The notes: generated by a model not told the origin, from the sequence alone. A stretch of 64,000 nt of DNA from Aurifilum marmelostoma (GCA_027559495.1 JAMXSV010000002.1:1-64000), one strand, 5' to 3'; shown: positions 22,685 to 34,883, counted from the first letter of the stretch. A program made the numbers and translations.

Positions 22685-24042
22685 CGTGGCGCGGACGTTG
22701 TAATCGTATTAGTGTCAAAAGGGAACTAGGATGAGAATGCAGAAATGCTGCTGTGCAAGGCCTCTTCTGAATCTAGGAAGACTCTCTGTTGATGAAAACT
22801 TCGTGTAAATACTTTGCGGAGGATTAACGTGAAAAGAGGAACAGCAGCTCGGGTGGGGTGGTCAATTCATGCAGACCCACGAGACGCTCACATGCAGGCG
22901 ACTAGTACTCGAAGGTTGGTCGGTCAGTAAAGCGACTTTAAGTACCCTCTGCCTGGTACTTAGTAGCCAGCCCGAGCAGTGATCGCCGAGACGGGGCAGG
23001 CGGTGACATGCGCATTCGTTGTACATAGTACGCTGGTACGTAATTACCCGTTGGCCCGTCCGCACTAGCCCTTCTGGCCCCCTACGTCCAGATGTTGTGG
23101 GTGCACGTTGGACATTGCAACTTGGACCTCGGGCAGACTATTCATAGATGCCCTGGCTTGAAATTGCGTCGCATCTACCTTCGCATTAAAAAAGTATATA
23201 GAACTGTTACTTCTTAGTGCTTGAAGGATTGCTATAAATCGAAGCACCCCCTTTCCGGCATCCTGTTATGACCTATTCAATATGCAGGTCACGGTAGAAT
23301 TGCGGCACAGCACTAAAGCTACCCGGAACGGACTATAGGGAGCCGAACCAGGAATCCCGGCTTCCGGTGGCATGACCTTGAGGTGGCGATATTTCAGCCA
23401 ATACATAGATTAATCATTCCTGTCCCAGCTAGATTTGTATTCGATGCATCTGTCCCTGCTCGATGTCGACTTATAAATTCAGTCCAACAACTGTCTCCAC
23501 ATTCGTCACTGAGTTCCAAGAAGTAGAACGAAATAAGGAGCAAAGATATACGAAGATATAATCATTACTAACTGGATAGATTATTATATATAGCACTTTA
23601 CTTATTAATTTAAGTATTATCTAATATAATACAGAGAACCTTAAGATTGTTTCTATATTGTTTGGAGTATACTTTAATTAGTACTTTGCTTGCCCAATAT
23701 AAACCTCTGAATACTTATTATATCTTCGGTTACAGCAGTGCTTATTACAGGGTAGTAATAGTTGATAAAGGAAAGTTTATATGTAAATAGAAATGCAGAC
23801 TCAAAATGCATACTAATAAATGCCGAAAACCATTTACGACACCTACTACGGGAGGAATAGAGCTAGTAGACTAGCGAGGCTAGCGTGGTGCCTACGGGTA
23901 GTAAGAGCCTTGCAACCATAAAAAAGATTCTTTGTTGATTACCTACATGCTGGCTTTCTCGCCTGTATAAATAAGCGCTTGAGGTCTCCTGCCTCGTCCG
24001 AATGATTTTCTCCTCCTCCTCATCTTTTTCACTCTGGGACCG
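22685..24042. other. Divergent intergenic region between P450 and aldo-keto reductase
   Basis: No gene seen. The AT-rich patch 23540-23800 looks like an old repeat remnant, and part of it (23686-23748) resembles 228-300. A TATAAATA box at 23966-23973 precedes the aldo-keto reductase. Confidence 0.45.
23966..23973 (+). promoter_or_regulatory. TATA box of the aldo-keto reductase gene
   Basis: TATAAATA lies 121 bp before the favoured ATG (24094) and 70 bp before the first in-frame ATG (24043). A pyrimidine-rich stretch at 24008-24032 fits a fungal transcription start zone. Confidence 0.5.
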
Positions 24043-24093
24043 ATGCGACTCATTCATACAAAACGCCTATTCTTTGAAAAGAGTCTTTTGCGA

Positions 24094-25035
24094 ATGGCGC
24101 CGCAACTCGTGTTTGGGACAGGCGTCCTCGGTATGGACGGAATGGAGTTCCAGGACAATGAGTCCGTTATGAAGCTTCTCCTGACGCTCCAGGAGCTGGG
24201 CATCCATCGCCTGGACACAGCAGCGCGCTATCCGCCTTTCGACCCAGGCAAGTCAGAGCAGCTCCTTGGCTCGGCCAGTACGGTCATCGAGACCTTTGTG
24301 GTTGACACCAAGGTGTATACTGAGGTGGGCGACGGTAGTGGAGACCTATGCCGAGCAGCCATGCAGAAATCGGTGGACGGCAGCCTCGAGCGCTTGCACC
24401 GACCGCAGGGAGTGAATGTGCTCTTCGCTCATCGCCCAGATCCCGCCACTCTTCTTGAAGAGCAGATTCGGAGCTTCCAGGACCAGATCGCCCGCGGCCA
24501 CGCCAAAGCTTGGGGCATAGCAAATCACCAGCCCGAGACACTGCAGAAAATTCTCGATCTGTGTGAACAGAGCGACCTGAAGAAGCCGTCCTGGTATCAG
24601 GGCACCTACAATCTGATTACACGTGGCATGGAGGCGCGCTTGCTGCCCATTCTGCGCGCTCATGGCATGTCGTTCCTCGCGTCGCACGTCCTAGCCTCTG
24701 GTTTCCTTACAGGAAAACATGTCGATACTGATGGGAATCCCTTGGGCCGGTTTGCGACAGGTGGTTACGCCATTCCCGAGATGGCAGTCGCGATGAAGAA
24801 GTATATAGCCGGCTGCAAAGCCCACGGGCTGCCGCAAGTCGAGGTAGCCAGCCGCTGGATGGCCCACCACTCCATGCTGGGTGATAAGGACAGCATCGTT
24901 CTGGGGGCGAGCAAGTTGGATCAGATCGGCGACACAGTGGCGAAAATCCGCAAAGGCCCATTGCCCATTCCGGTGATAGCACTGGCTAATGAGCTTTGGG
25001 GCACAGTGAAGCCTGCTCGTGCTTCCATGATTTAA
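24094..25035 (+). CDS. Aldo-keto reductase, 313 aa
   Basis: Single exon. The NAD(P)H-dependent tetrad is complete: Asp41, Tyr46, Lys73 and His113 (in 'RLDTAARY', 'DTKVY' and 'FAHRPDP'), counted from ATG 24094. The fold resembles the AKR7 or aflatoxin-aldehyde-reductase-like group, with 'GTGVLGMDG' at the start. I prefer ATG 24094 because families of this type begin just before this motif; an in-frame ATG at 24043 would add 17 basic residues. It is transcribed away from the P450 and could be part of the same metabolite gene set. The substrate is probably an aldehyde or ketone; the sequence does not say which. Confidence 0.9.
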   Translation: MAPQLVFGTGVLGMDGMEFQDNESVMKLLLTLQELGIHRLDTAARYPPFDPGKSEQLLGSASTVIETFVVDTKVYTEVGDGSGDLCRAAMQKSVDGSLERLHRPQGVNVLFAHRPDPATLLEEQIRSFQDQIARGHAKAWGIANHQPETLQKILDLCEQSDLKKPSWYQGTYNLITRGMEARLLPILRAHGMSFLASHVLASGFLTGKHVDTDGNPLGRFATGGYAIPEMAVAMKKYIAGCKAHGLPQVEVASRWMAHHSMLGDKDSIVLGASKLDQIGDTVAKIRKGPLPIPVIALANELWGTVKPARASMI

Positions 25036-25249
25036 GCGGGAAGGCAATCTCTCAAGGGAATTAGAAGGTAGTATCTAAACTATCTCAGATACTTAAGCAA
25101 ATGTACTAATGTATCGAGATCATTGGTCTAACTATTTCATGGCGTGAGTATGTCTGTTTATGACATGTTATTACCACGATCGAGACCTTTGCGAGCTTTC
25201 AGCCACCAAAAATACGGCGGGAGATTTAAGGCGTCACACCGCTCGTACC

Positions 25250-25447
25250 TTACCGCGATATATATCCATTCTGAAAACGGTCAGGATCCAGGCTATCGCC
25301 GTCCAAGAGTCCGACCCCAGCTCGAAGGACGTTCTGTACAATGCCAGTCTCGAAATACTCTGGACGGTCCTAGAGCAGGCCTGTGTAATCATTATGGGCT
25401 CTGTACCACCTCTTCGCTCTACTCTCAGGCTTCGACTTATGAACTAA
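25250..25447 (+). pseudogene. Remnant of a PTH11/rhodopsin-like fungal membrane protein
   Basis: The frame reads 'YISILKTVRIQ', a short loop, then 'LEILWTVLEQACVIIMGSVP'. This resembles the last transmembrane helices of fungal rhodopsin-domain (PTH11-like) proteins, which end W-x-x-x-E-x-x-x-x-I-I-x-x-x-x-P. No start, no earlier helices and no open continuation exist, so only a C-terminal fragment is left. Confidence 0.4.
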
Positions 25448-27752
25448 TTTTGGCCGACAACCTATTTTGGCACCCACTACTGGAGGAACGGAGGTGGTGG
25501 GAAAGCAACGTTGGTCCTGGCCCACGGGTAATAGTGTTCAACGCCAATGACGAACCACGTACCCCATATGTACGGGACTTCATGAAATTCACCAAACATC
25601 TGAGCATTGCGCTAGCAAGGTTCAAAAGTACCATGCTGTGGTGTCTCCTGATGATATACGACCATGCCTTGTGTACTTAAGTATTTGGGCAAATTTCGCA
25701 GTCACATTCACTCATCGCCTTTTGCTATAGAGACGGTGGACTATTTCTTACCTAAGAGCAACCCCCACCGCCAAAGCCATGTATGGCCTTATCTGTTAAC
25801 ACACGATGCAGAGATTCTTAGTCCGGTGCCCCTCCTCCCGGGGGAGGGGGGGAGGTTCCTGTTGTCGACTGCGGGTCAAACAGCGGACAAGTACTCAGTA
25901 ATTGATATGTAGGCACTTATCAATATTGTTGCTGGTTATTCGAAACATATCATCTCATGCTGCAGTAATCAGTCCATGTACACATACTGTCAGAAATTTC
26001 GCGGCTCACCCTCAAGGTCACACGACTGTCCCTTGTTTGGACGAAAAAGGGGTCGTGCGTGGTAGTCATGCGTGTCTTCAAACTTACCAACCAACACACA
26101 AGCCGACTGGCCGACGAATGAATTGGCGCCGATCAACAAAGAAAAAGAGGCCAATGCAAAGTACTTTCTCAATGTAACGTCATGCTACCCAGTGTATGGT
26201 ATGTATATATCCTTGCGAGTGGGGTCCTTATTCGGTTGCAAGGCGTAAGATTTCATAGACTACACAGACTTGCACTCTACCCTTCTTGTAAGCGATGCAT
26301 GTTGCTTCAATCAAAGCCAGCAGTCGTCTCCACTTGCGCCGCCTCTTGGAACTTACTAGCGCCGCTTCCACCTTGCACGGATCTTTAACTCATTCCGTGG
26401 CACATTGTATCCGGATATTCTGCTGTCTTGTCAATCACCATACCTTGCGCAGCATATTACCTAGCATAATTGGTAGTACATTCGATGTAAATAAGACTAG
26501 ACTCGGCAGAGATTCTTTGCGCAGGATCCGATCACCTAGGAACATCAATCCTTCCCTCGTCCGTACATCGCGTCTCTTTTGCAGGTATGAAACCGAATGA
26601 TAATTACTTAAATACAGTGTCGAAAGGTCAATCCTCCACTTAACAAACGCGTCCGTTGCGAGTACGATAGCACCAGAAGGTGTGAGGACTTCTAAGCGGA
26701 AATTTCGACTACAGCTTGCCGGCTTTGGGGCTAACCCTCCAGTCTCAACCACGGCATATTTCACACACTGCTCACCCCAAGACATCGATCTGCATGCAAC
26801 CCGTGTAATTTCTGGAGTTTACGATACACCTTCCTCCAATGACGAAGGCTTTATACTAGATGATTTCCTAGATACTTTGGGCTGATCCACGCTAACGTTA
26901 AATCCGTTGGGCAACGCGAAGCATATATTCGTTGCAAGCCACTGCGTGGAGAATGCTTGCAATTAGGTGAATTCCCGGGGAAGCAAATTATAACCCCATT
27001 CCACCATAAAGTGTCACAACACAGACCATGACGCTCCGGACGAAGCGATATGAACCAGAACTTCGTCAACTTGAATATCAGGTACGTGCTTCCTGACGCA
27101 CACACTCTGGCTCTCTGGACGAACAATCCTGTATCAGACCTAAATCATTGGACTTCGCTATCGGAGTAGTCCGCAAGGCCGTCAACAAGCTAACGCAGCT
27201 ACTGAGCTTGTAGCAAGAGCCACAATGGCACCAGCCTATGAAACGATTAACGACTATCAACCCTTGAAATACAGATCGTTGGAAGTTTGTGCTGCTTTGT
27301 TACGTTGCAGCAGAGATTTCTGCGGCCATCCTGCCTTAATTTACTTAGAAAAAGCCAGGTGAGCCACGTCCGGTCAACAGAATCTGACCCGCTTAATTGA
27401 GTCGGTCAGAATCAGTCTCAGCAATGCAATCATTTGGAAAGTAGGGATGTACCAGACCTAACTTGTCTCCAGACTACACTTCATCGCTACCTGTGACTTT
27501 ACTGCGATAATTAGTTAAGAGACTAAGCCGACCTGCCCGTTTCCTTCCCTGCGAGATTCAATAATCATATACCTAGTCACCAGATCTGCGTACAGTTTAT
27601 GGCACGTTTTCTCTTTCCTTACCGCAGAAGACTCGAGGCTTGAAGATTTGATCCAGGTTCTTCAGACATCCCGTGCGTTGCTATACTGCCATAGGAGTAA
27701 GAAGGGCGAAGTTTATATAGACATCCTCGCTTCTCGTGTATCTGTCTATATG

Positions 27753-27805
27753 GAGAAATATAGGGTAGACTAGTGCATAGCGCACTGACGATCGTTTTTG
27801 CGACA
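27753..27805. repeat. Short dispersed repeat, copy A
   Basis: About 53 bp similar (roughly 80%) to 28504-28556, with the shared core CGATCG-TTTTGCG. The two copies lie 750 bp apart in the same direction. Confidence 0.5.
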
Positions 27806-28290
27806 GTCTACAACGTCGAAGAGATCGCGCAACTATCCATAAGCAGCAAAATTGAGTACATGAGGAATTCTGGCGTTCAAGCGTATACAGAAGCACATCA
27901 GGCATGCTGGCAGCATATCTATATCGATTCATATAACTGTCCCAGATGTCCCGGAGGGCATCCACGCCGTCATCCAGCTTGTTCTAGAAAGTAGCGGGCT
28001 GGCTTGTGTCTAATTCCTGGACCCCCACTTAGGTTCGCCCGAGTGATTCCGATAGATCCACCCGCATGAAGGGCTGCGAGTAATGATCATAGTACCATAG
28101 TATATCATGGTGTCACGAGTTGGCTGCTCTGATTGGCCCAGTGGGCCTGGTCAGATCCACTTTCTATATGCTCGTGATATATAAACGGATATATATCCTG
28201 CTCGTTTCCTCTCCCTTTTCTTTTGTAGAAGATAGATCAAATATATATGAATTTGGCCTTACTAACGTTCGCCCTGCTTGTCTTAGTTAT

Positions 28291-28420
28291 GAAGCCCGGT
28301 AGCTCAGTAGTATTAATGCCACACTCTTAACACGTGGTTGGCACTCAGTTGTACCCACTTTCCGCATCCAAAGTTTTGGCGGGGTTCGTATTCGAGCACT
28401 CTATGAAGGCCGGGGATTAA
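28291..28420 (+). other. tRNA-like element (tRNA relic or SINE head)
   Basis: GCCCGGTAGCTCAGTAGTA has an acceptor-like start and a Pol III A-box. GGTTCGTATTC at 28383 resembles a B-box, about 80 bp downstream. CCCGGT could pair with GCCGGG near 28410. The D arm does not fold and the T stem is poor, so this is not a working standard tRNA. Confidence 0.25.
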
Positions 28421-28503
28421 CCGCCTCAGAAGGCAGAGGGACCTGCTGGCAGAGATATCACTTTATGTGAGGATAGCCTACATAAACTGGGGGGTGTGTA
28501 ACG

Positions 28504-28556
28504 AGATATATAGGGGGTACAGCTAGTGCACTGCACTGGCGATCGCTTTTGCGCGA
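28504..28556. repeat. Short dispersed repeat, copy B
   Basis: Partner of 27753-27805; lies 84 bp after the tRNA-like element and may be the tail of the same repeat. Confidence 0.5.
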
Positions 28557-29663
28557 TATATGGCGATCAAGACCAGCTGCACGGAGTGGTCCCCACTCTC
28601 ATAGGACCGGACCCGCTTACGTTCCTGACTCTCTAATTTCAAAGCCTATGGTATAGTACCACAATAAATAGTCGCAGATAATAGCAGGAGAATAGTTTTT
28701 TTTGTATGCATCTGAAACAAGTTTCGATGAGAATAAGTTCCAAGCTTAGTACATCATAAGTACTCCGGGATCTTATTACGATATGTAACACGTCAGACTG
28801 CGATTTACCTGTATACTCCCTGCTCGAATTCCCGAACCAACGTTGACATTGCATTCGTCGCTTCACTTCTGCGAATGTTCCTATCTTCTGTGAGTAATTA
28901 TGTGATGATGCTTATAAAAGCTAGAATTATATGATACCTATTTCATAACTTCTTGCTAGATGCGATATAGGCTTTATTCTCCCGAAGCTTTTTTCCGACG
29001 TCTGCAGGGAATGAAAGTCGTTCTCCGTCAGGGGCGACTTTTCTGCAAAACACTTTCCCGGAGCTCTGAGGTTTGAGGGTATATTCGGGGCAGTAGGCCC
29101 TTCACTACTGATTTCGACGTCGCATTGTCGACCACTTAAGAATAGATGATGACGAGGTAATTACAACCTCACAGGTGCAGGAAAACCCCTACCGGGACGC
29201 ATCTCCGGCGCTACGCACTGACTCTCGGATATGAGATCGGAATCTGCACGGAGGGTATCACACGTGCGAGATGGCTTTGACCGTTTTATACTCCCTTTCA
29301 TTTTGAGCGCCCACTTTAAACCTTCAGCACTTTAGAAACAAGGTTCGGTACATGGCTCCCGCGGCTGTCAGTGGATCCCGCAGCCCGCTTGATACTTTTA
29401 ACACCGGTGTGCCGTCGAGTAACTCGATATTCCAATGCATGATCTAGAACGCTATTCCCCATGAGGTTCCCGGTGGTCGCCGCAAAGCTTTGATGAGTCT
29501 TTAACGTCAGTCGTGTTTTCATTCAGCGGATTTTACAAAGTCTTATTGAAGCATCTCCCACCACCTGAAAATCAGTCAGATACCCCGTCCGCGACTGTCT
29601 TTGGCATCTTCGTTCTCAATCATCGCAATCTTTTTTCCACCTGGTCACTAGTCACCACCTGCA

Positions 29664-30901
29664 ATGTTGTCTAATTTCATCCGGACTCTGGCAGTGATGC
29701 TGGCAGCTGTCCCAAGCTCGCAAGCTATTATTCTTCATGCCTCAGATTTTGGGGGCTCCCTCTCGACCTTCAACCTCTCAAAGAACCCCGATGGGGGTGC
29801 TGATATAGCCTCCTTAAGTGCCCGGTCGAGTGTGTTCACAAGTCTCCGGGCCATGTCTCTCGACAAGACTCGCGGTCTTATCTATGCCTTGGACGTGAAC
29901 GACGAAGTTGGCAACGGCACTTTGTACGTCGTATCTAACTCGACACTGGCTACGTTCGGCAATACATCTACACCAACCGATCCCACCTTCGCCCTCCCAT
30001 TTGGACCAAACAACGATGGTTTAGCTGTTCCGTCCTAGTAGGCAGAGCCATCTTTGCATCAACAAGTCGTGAACGACGTGACCTGACTAATGCGCCATAT
30101 TCCAGCCTCGGTTCCGCTTTCACCACCTTCAACATATCGAATCCGGATGCGCCCCTTGAGGTTCAGGGTCAAGGATTTCAGCTGGTCACACCAGGACCAG
30201 GTGCCTCGCAGACTGCACCGCATCCACACCAGGCCATTCTCGATCCTAGCGGCAAGTATATGGTTGTTCCGGACCTCGGCGCGGATCTCATCCGGCTATT
30301 TCGCCTGAATGGTCTCAGTTTCGAGGATGTTGAGCCAGTGGCCGTGAAAGCCGGGACTGGCCCCCGCCACGGCGTGTTCACGACGACAAGTGACAACATT
30401 ACGTACTTTTACCTCCTCGGGGAGCTGGGAAACAGCATCACGGGCTACGAGGTCTCCTACGTCAGCGAAGGTGTCCCTCCCACCTTTACTCAGGTGTACA
30501 ACAGTAGCACGCACGGCATCGGGAATACCCCCGATTCGGGCGCTGCTGCGGGTGACATCCATATCTCTCCCGACGGTGCTTTTCTCCTCGTCTCCTCTCG
30601 CTACGACACATCTTCTCAGAATGCCACGAACCCCACGGGTGCAGGTCCGCTCATCACCTTCTCCATCGACCAGACAAGCGGTAACCTTACTCTGGTGCAA
30701 CAGTGGCCCATCGGGGGCTCTCTGGGAGCTGAGTTCGCCTTGGATCTGTCTGGTACGCTGGTGGCGATGGGTTATGAGGATCAGTCGCTGCTCACCCTTG
30801 CCCACAGAGACTTGGCATCGGGTCTCCTGCTCGGCGTTGCGGGCACTTTCAACATGACGGGAAGATTAGGCGGTCTGGCATTCGATGATTGGCCTCTCTA
30901 G
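29664..30901 (+). CDS. Secreted seven-bladed beta-propeller lactonase-like protein, 389 aa
   Basis: Exon 1 is 29664-30037 and exon 2 is 30106-30901. The intron has a CTGACTAAT branch and an ATTCCAG acceptor and joins to 'SYLGSAFTTFNIS'. The N-terminus is a signal peptide (MLSNFIRTLAVMLAAVPSSQA). The repeated blades contain 'HPHQAILDPSGKYMVVPDLG', 'GPRHGVF' and 'AAGDIHISPDGAFLLVSSR', typical of the 6-phosphogluconolactonase / carboxy-muconate cyclase fold. Several N-x-S/T sites fit a secreted glycoprotein. Family members open lactones or cyclise muconates; many fungal members are uncharacterised. It may act on sugar lactones, given the sugar genes downstream. Confidence 0.85.
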
Positions 30902-31589
30902 ACGCAAAAGGTGTATTTGTGTGGCATGTCTGGCTCTTCTATTCGACCAAGCACCTCGAATGCATATCGGTACACCGAAAAAATAGTCACAATGATTCCA
31001 CCGATGCGACTCTAAGACTGTTTGTTCTGTTTGCAATAAGTCTCGTACGTGAAACATAAGTCCTTTGTTTGGCATGAAGATGCGACGAAGCCAACTGTGC
31101 TTTGTGGTCAGCGTATGATTTGAATGCGGTTTCATCATTTTTTCTTCCCCTTGGTCCCCCCCCCCCCCCCCCCCCCCCTTCTTTCTCAAACCTCGCCCTG
31201 TCTGAATGCTTGTCCGAAAATCTCGAAATCTGCATAAACTCCACCAGCGCCGACATAAGAGTCCAACAATCTCCCACCCATGCCGAGATATTGTGAAAAT
31301 AGATGCCTCCTTGGTAGCCACCCTTAGCCAGCAAATGAGTTCAATCTGCCATCATATTGATGTTTTACTATCAAGCGGGTTGATTAGGCCCATACGCTTT
31401 GTGAGGGGTGGTGTGGACTTGAAGCCTGGGTCGAGGTGACACGTAAACCCCCATCCTACATAACTGTCCGAGTGATATGAAGTAGCAAATGTGTGATTCT
31501 GATTGAGATCCGAGGTAGGCTTCGGGTCTGCATCAAGTCATGCTTAAGTTGCCCGTATAAATGAAGCCTTCTTGATTCTCAGGACATTC
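30902..31589. other. Intergenic, convergent gene ends, with a long poly-C tract
   Basis: No gene. A run of 23 C lies at 31156-31178, preceded by a C/T-rich stretch. Short frames across it are artefacts of the tract. Confidence 0.5.
31156..31178. repeat. Poly-C tract, 23 bp
   Basis: Uninterrupted C homopolymer; its length is likely to be unreliable in the assembly. Confidence 0.9.
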
Positions 31590-33479
31590 TTAAGCAATTT
31601 GCTTCTCCACATGTTCTTTCCCTACCCCATCCTTTGTATTATCATAGTACCAGGAATGGCCTTTCTCGCCCATGGAGCTGTCCCAGTGGAACATGATCTT
31701 TTCACCAGTGAACAATTTATCAATCTGTTCCAACGATAGGTTTTGTGTTTCTGGATAGAAGAAGTAGATGAGGGGAAGAAACAGAAAATTGAAGACTGGC
31801 GACAGGGGATTATTAGCACGCGTTTCGTATCACAACAGAGAAAAGTACGATGGACTTTGCCTTACCGCAGAAATAAACATATGTTCTGTACCCGACGCTC
31901 TTGATACTGACTGGGGTGATCTCTACAACGAGAAATGTGAAGATCCAGTTAGACGCTGATGCCAGTGCCGCTGCCTTTTGTCGGATTGCAAGCGGCGTAT
32001 ACTCGGCAGGGACTAGAGAGTCGTTGATTAGAGTCACGACAGAGACACGAGAAAAGGCTGAGTAACATACGCAACCAAGGGATGGCAAGTAGGCCCACAG
32101 CGAAGAAGAAGTTGAAGGCAAAGAGCATCACCGACGCTACGATTCCCGCAGGAGATGATCCGTTTGATACCGTGCCGGCAAGAACAGCCATGCACGCACA
32201 TTGCCCAGTAGCTGCGAACAACATCAACTTTCGCCGGCCCAGTCTATCGATGACCCAGATAGGTATCAGGGACGAAAAGAAGTAGGCCACGCCGTTGAAT
32301 CCAGCAAGAAGCATAGAGAGATTGTGCGAAAGACCAACGGACTGTTGGAAGATGGTCGGAGCATAGTAAGTGATGAGGTTGATCCCGGAAAGCTGCTGCA
32401 TGAACTGCCCACCGATGCCGAGCATGGTTCGGTAGAAGAATTTCTGCTCTCCGTTCTTAAAGAGCGCTTTATAAGAGCTGCCGTGAGCAGCCTCCCTTTC
32501 TTCGTCGATAGCCCGCTGGATCTCGACCATCTCCTGGTTCACGATCTGTTCATCGGCCGTGATCTTTGTCTGCAGTTGAGCTAGGACACTGTGGGCTTCG
32601 TCATGACGGTCCTGAGCGATGAGCTATAATGACTAACGTTAGCATACAATCAGGGATTTCATCCTCGCCCATGTTGTGAAACATGCACTCACCCATCGGG
32701 GAGACTCGGGCAGGAAGATGATCATGGCCGCAGTGAGCACGGCGAAGAGACACTGAAGGGCCAGGGGGAAGCGGAACTGTGCTTGACTTTTTACAAAGGA
32801 CATTCCATAATCAACCCAATAAGCTGTCATAACGCCGAAGATGTTGATGGCGAGTTCGATGCTGAGCTGGATCTGGTCAGTTCCTTGCTGTATGTCAAAA
32901 TTCGAACAAGAGAAGTGACGCACCCCTTTGCCGCGCTTATCAGCCTGCATCAACTCGGAATGCCATACAGCTAATATCAAGGGTTAGCCAAAGGAGATCA
33001 GTGACTGACGCATATGAAATAAGCATACGGATCGTGCTAGTATTCAGCCCATTACCGAGACCAGCGACAATGCGACCGATAATGAGGTGAGGAATGCTAA
33101 AGGCAGAGGCCTGAAGGGTGCCGCCAACGCTGAGGATGAGACACCCTATAATGATGATCTTGCGACGACCCAGTTTCTCCCCGAATACCAAGGCCAAGAG
33201 GGATCCGAAGAAGCAACCTATTTCGTAGATGGCAACTACGGTACCCTGAAGGGACGCACTCCCATGAGCTCCCGCATTGGTGTCGATCTCTGGAAACTGG
33301 GCTGTGAATGCCTGGCCTGTCAGAAGGCCGGACATGACACCCTGATCATAACCAAAGCTGTATAGAAGTTAGTATCCTTTGTTTGTCAACAGAGGATAGG
33401 AGCGAACATACAGGAGGAAGCCTAGACCAGCGGCAGTTGTGATGGCCCAATGCAATGGGCGCCCAGTAAGAAACGCCAT
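31590..33479 (-). CDS. MFS sugar transporter, 514 aa, seven exons
   Basis: Exons: 33412-33479, 33029-33357, 32924-32970, 32693-32887, 32071-32623, 31866-32012, 31590-31795; all joins keep the frame. Sugar-porter signatures are in order: 'GYDQGVMSGLLTG' in helix 1, 'GRRK' after helix 2, 'GRIVAGLGNGL', 'PESPRW', 'QQLSGINLITYY', 'DRLGRRKLM', 'IPWLLPAEYTPL' and 'YPETQNLSLEQID'. The protein takes up sugars or polyols across the plasma membrane by proton symport in most relatives; the substrate is not readable. The ATG at 33479 is chosen because 'MAFLTGRPL' fits relatives; an in-frame start further upstream is possible. It is divergent from the Zn2Cys6 gene across 1.4 kb. Confidence 0.93.
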
Positions 33480-34883
33480 TGTCAATGATTCGGAAGGTAT
33501 ATCGGGACAGGAGTGAGACTTGGCTGCGGGAGGGGCCAGGGAAACAGAAGTAGGAGGCGGCGAGCCCATCTTTTTAAAAGTTATTGTTCTGAGCCCTACA
33601 TGTTAAATGTCCTGGTGACCCGGATCATTGAAGAGGACATGGCCCGCAAGGTGCAGGACAGGAATGCTAGGGTGGGATGCATGACAAGGTTGTGTCGTAG
33701 TCGCCCCATGGGAACCCCGGATATGTGAACCGGTGCTCTGCGGGAGTTAATTATCGTTCTATTGCATGACGGAAGCATGAGCATTGGACCAGAGAAGGAG
33801 AAGAGAACATGGTTGATTCATAATCATAACTCAGCGCATGAGAGAATATGGAATCCGAGATTTAACATATATCGATGAAGTATAATCCTTCTGAGGGTTA
33901 GATACAAATCACCTCAGCTTCAACATTTGAGGATTTGATGAGCGATACTGGACATAAAAATCCTTGAAGTTTCCCGTGAAGCATGCCGACGATGCATCAT
34001 GTGGCAGTAACTAGGAAAATATTTGCCTGGGGCCCCGGATTTTTGGCAGCTTTGGCCCCCCCGCCTTGGACTTATCCTTGCAAAAATCCCTGCCGTGTGG
34101 AGATTTGGCGTCGCAGGGCGGCGGTTCGACTTGCCGATTCGATGTATTAGGCAGCATGCCAAAGACTGGTACGACAGCCGCAGCACAGATGCGGTCCGGC
34201 CTGCCAACTCGACCCGCGAAAGGAGGATGGAGGCAAATATACCAAAGGAAATAAAGATTGGACCGTGGACCAGATGAGCAGAAATGGGTTCAATGACGTG
34301 AGCCAGGGTAGACGAGTAAGGAAAAGGCAAGCAAGCACTCCGCATAATTCCGTAGAGAGAAATACTCCATGTCCACAATGATGATTTTCGTGCAGAGAAC
34401 ATATACGCAATTCCCAATATTACCTTGAACGTAACCGGGGGCGTTCCTGAAATGCTGTACGAGAACCGGCTGTTTCAACGAAGCACGATGTACTAATTAT
34501 AAATAGCGAATATCTGCAGTGCTTCGCTGCAGGAACACAAAGTGAGCTTGATCTCAACTGGCGGATGAGCCGCAGGAGTCTATTTCGAAGCGTAATTCTT
34601 TATACATGGCGAATATGGGATACTATGGCGTATATGTTATCATAGTACAGTACGAGCCGTTTCTGAAATGGTTATCTAGCTGGGAGTTGAGAGAGCGAGG
34701 AGAGTGCTTATTAACTCTCAATGGGAATTTCAGGGTTAGGGGTAGTAAGCTCCTGTGCTGATTCCTTGTCGGCCAGTCGGGAAGGTGGGCGGTCGACTCC
34801 TCTTCTAAGGAGGGGTTGCGCGAGGGTGTATCATGTATGTCTGTCTACATCCGGTCTCTTGAGCTTCACAAGCCCGGATTGAC
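33480..34883. other. Divergent promoter region, transporter and Zn2Cys6 regulator
   Basis: 1.4 kb with no supported gene. The frames in it (for example 33920-34417 minus) show no family features. It should hold the promoters of both flanking genes. Confidence 0.45.

Larger units (their letters stand above)
25036..29663. other. 4.6-kb gene-poor region
   Basis: Apart from a PTH11-like remnant, a tRNA-like element and a short dispersed repeat, listed separately, I see no convincing gene. The longest frames (25144-25680; 26435-26785 minus) have no family resemblance I can support. Base composition is mixed, not strongly RIP-like. Confidence 0.5.

Noticed and set aside
25838..25853. CCTCCCGGGGGAGG palindrome as a regulatory site
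   Set aside because: It is a G/C-rich chance palindrome in gene-poor DNA; no neighbour depends on it.
31102..31334. Pro-rich or Gly-rich small proteins across 31100-31330
   Set aside because: Their repeat parts come only from the 23-bp poly-C tract.
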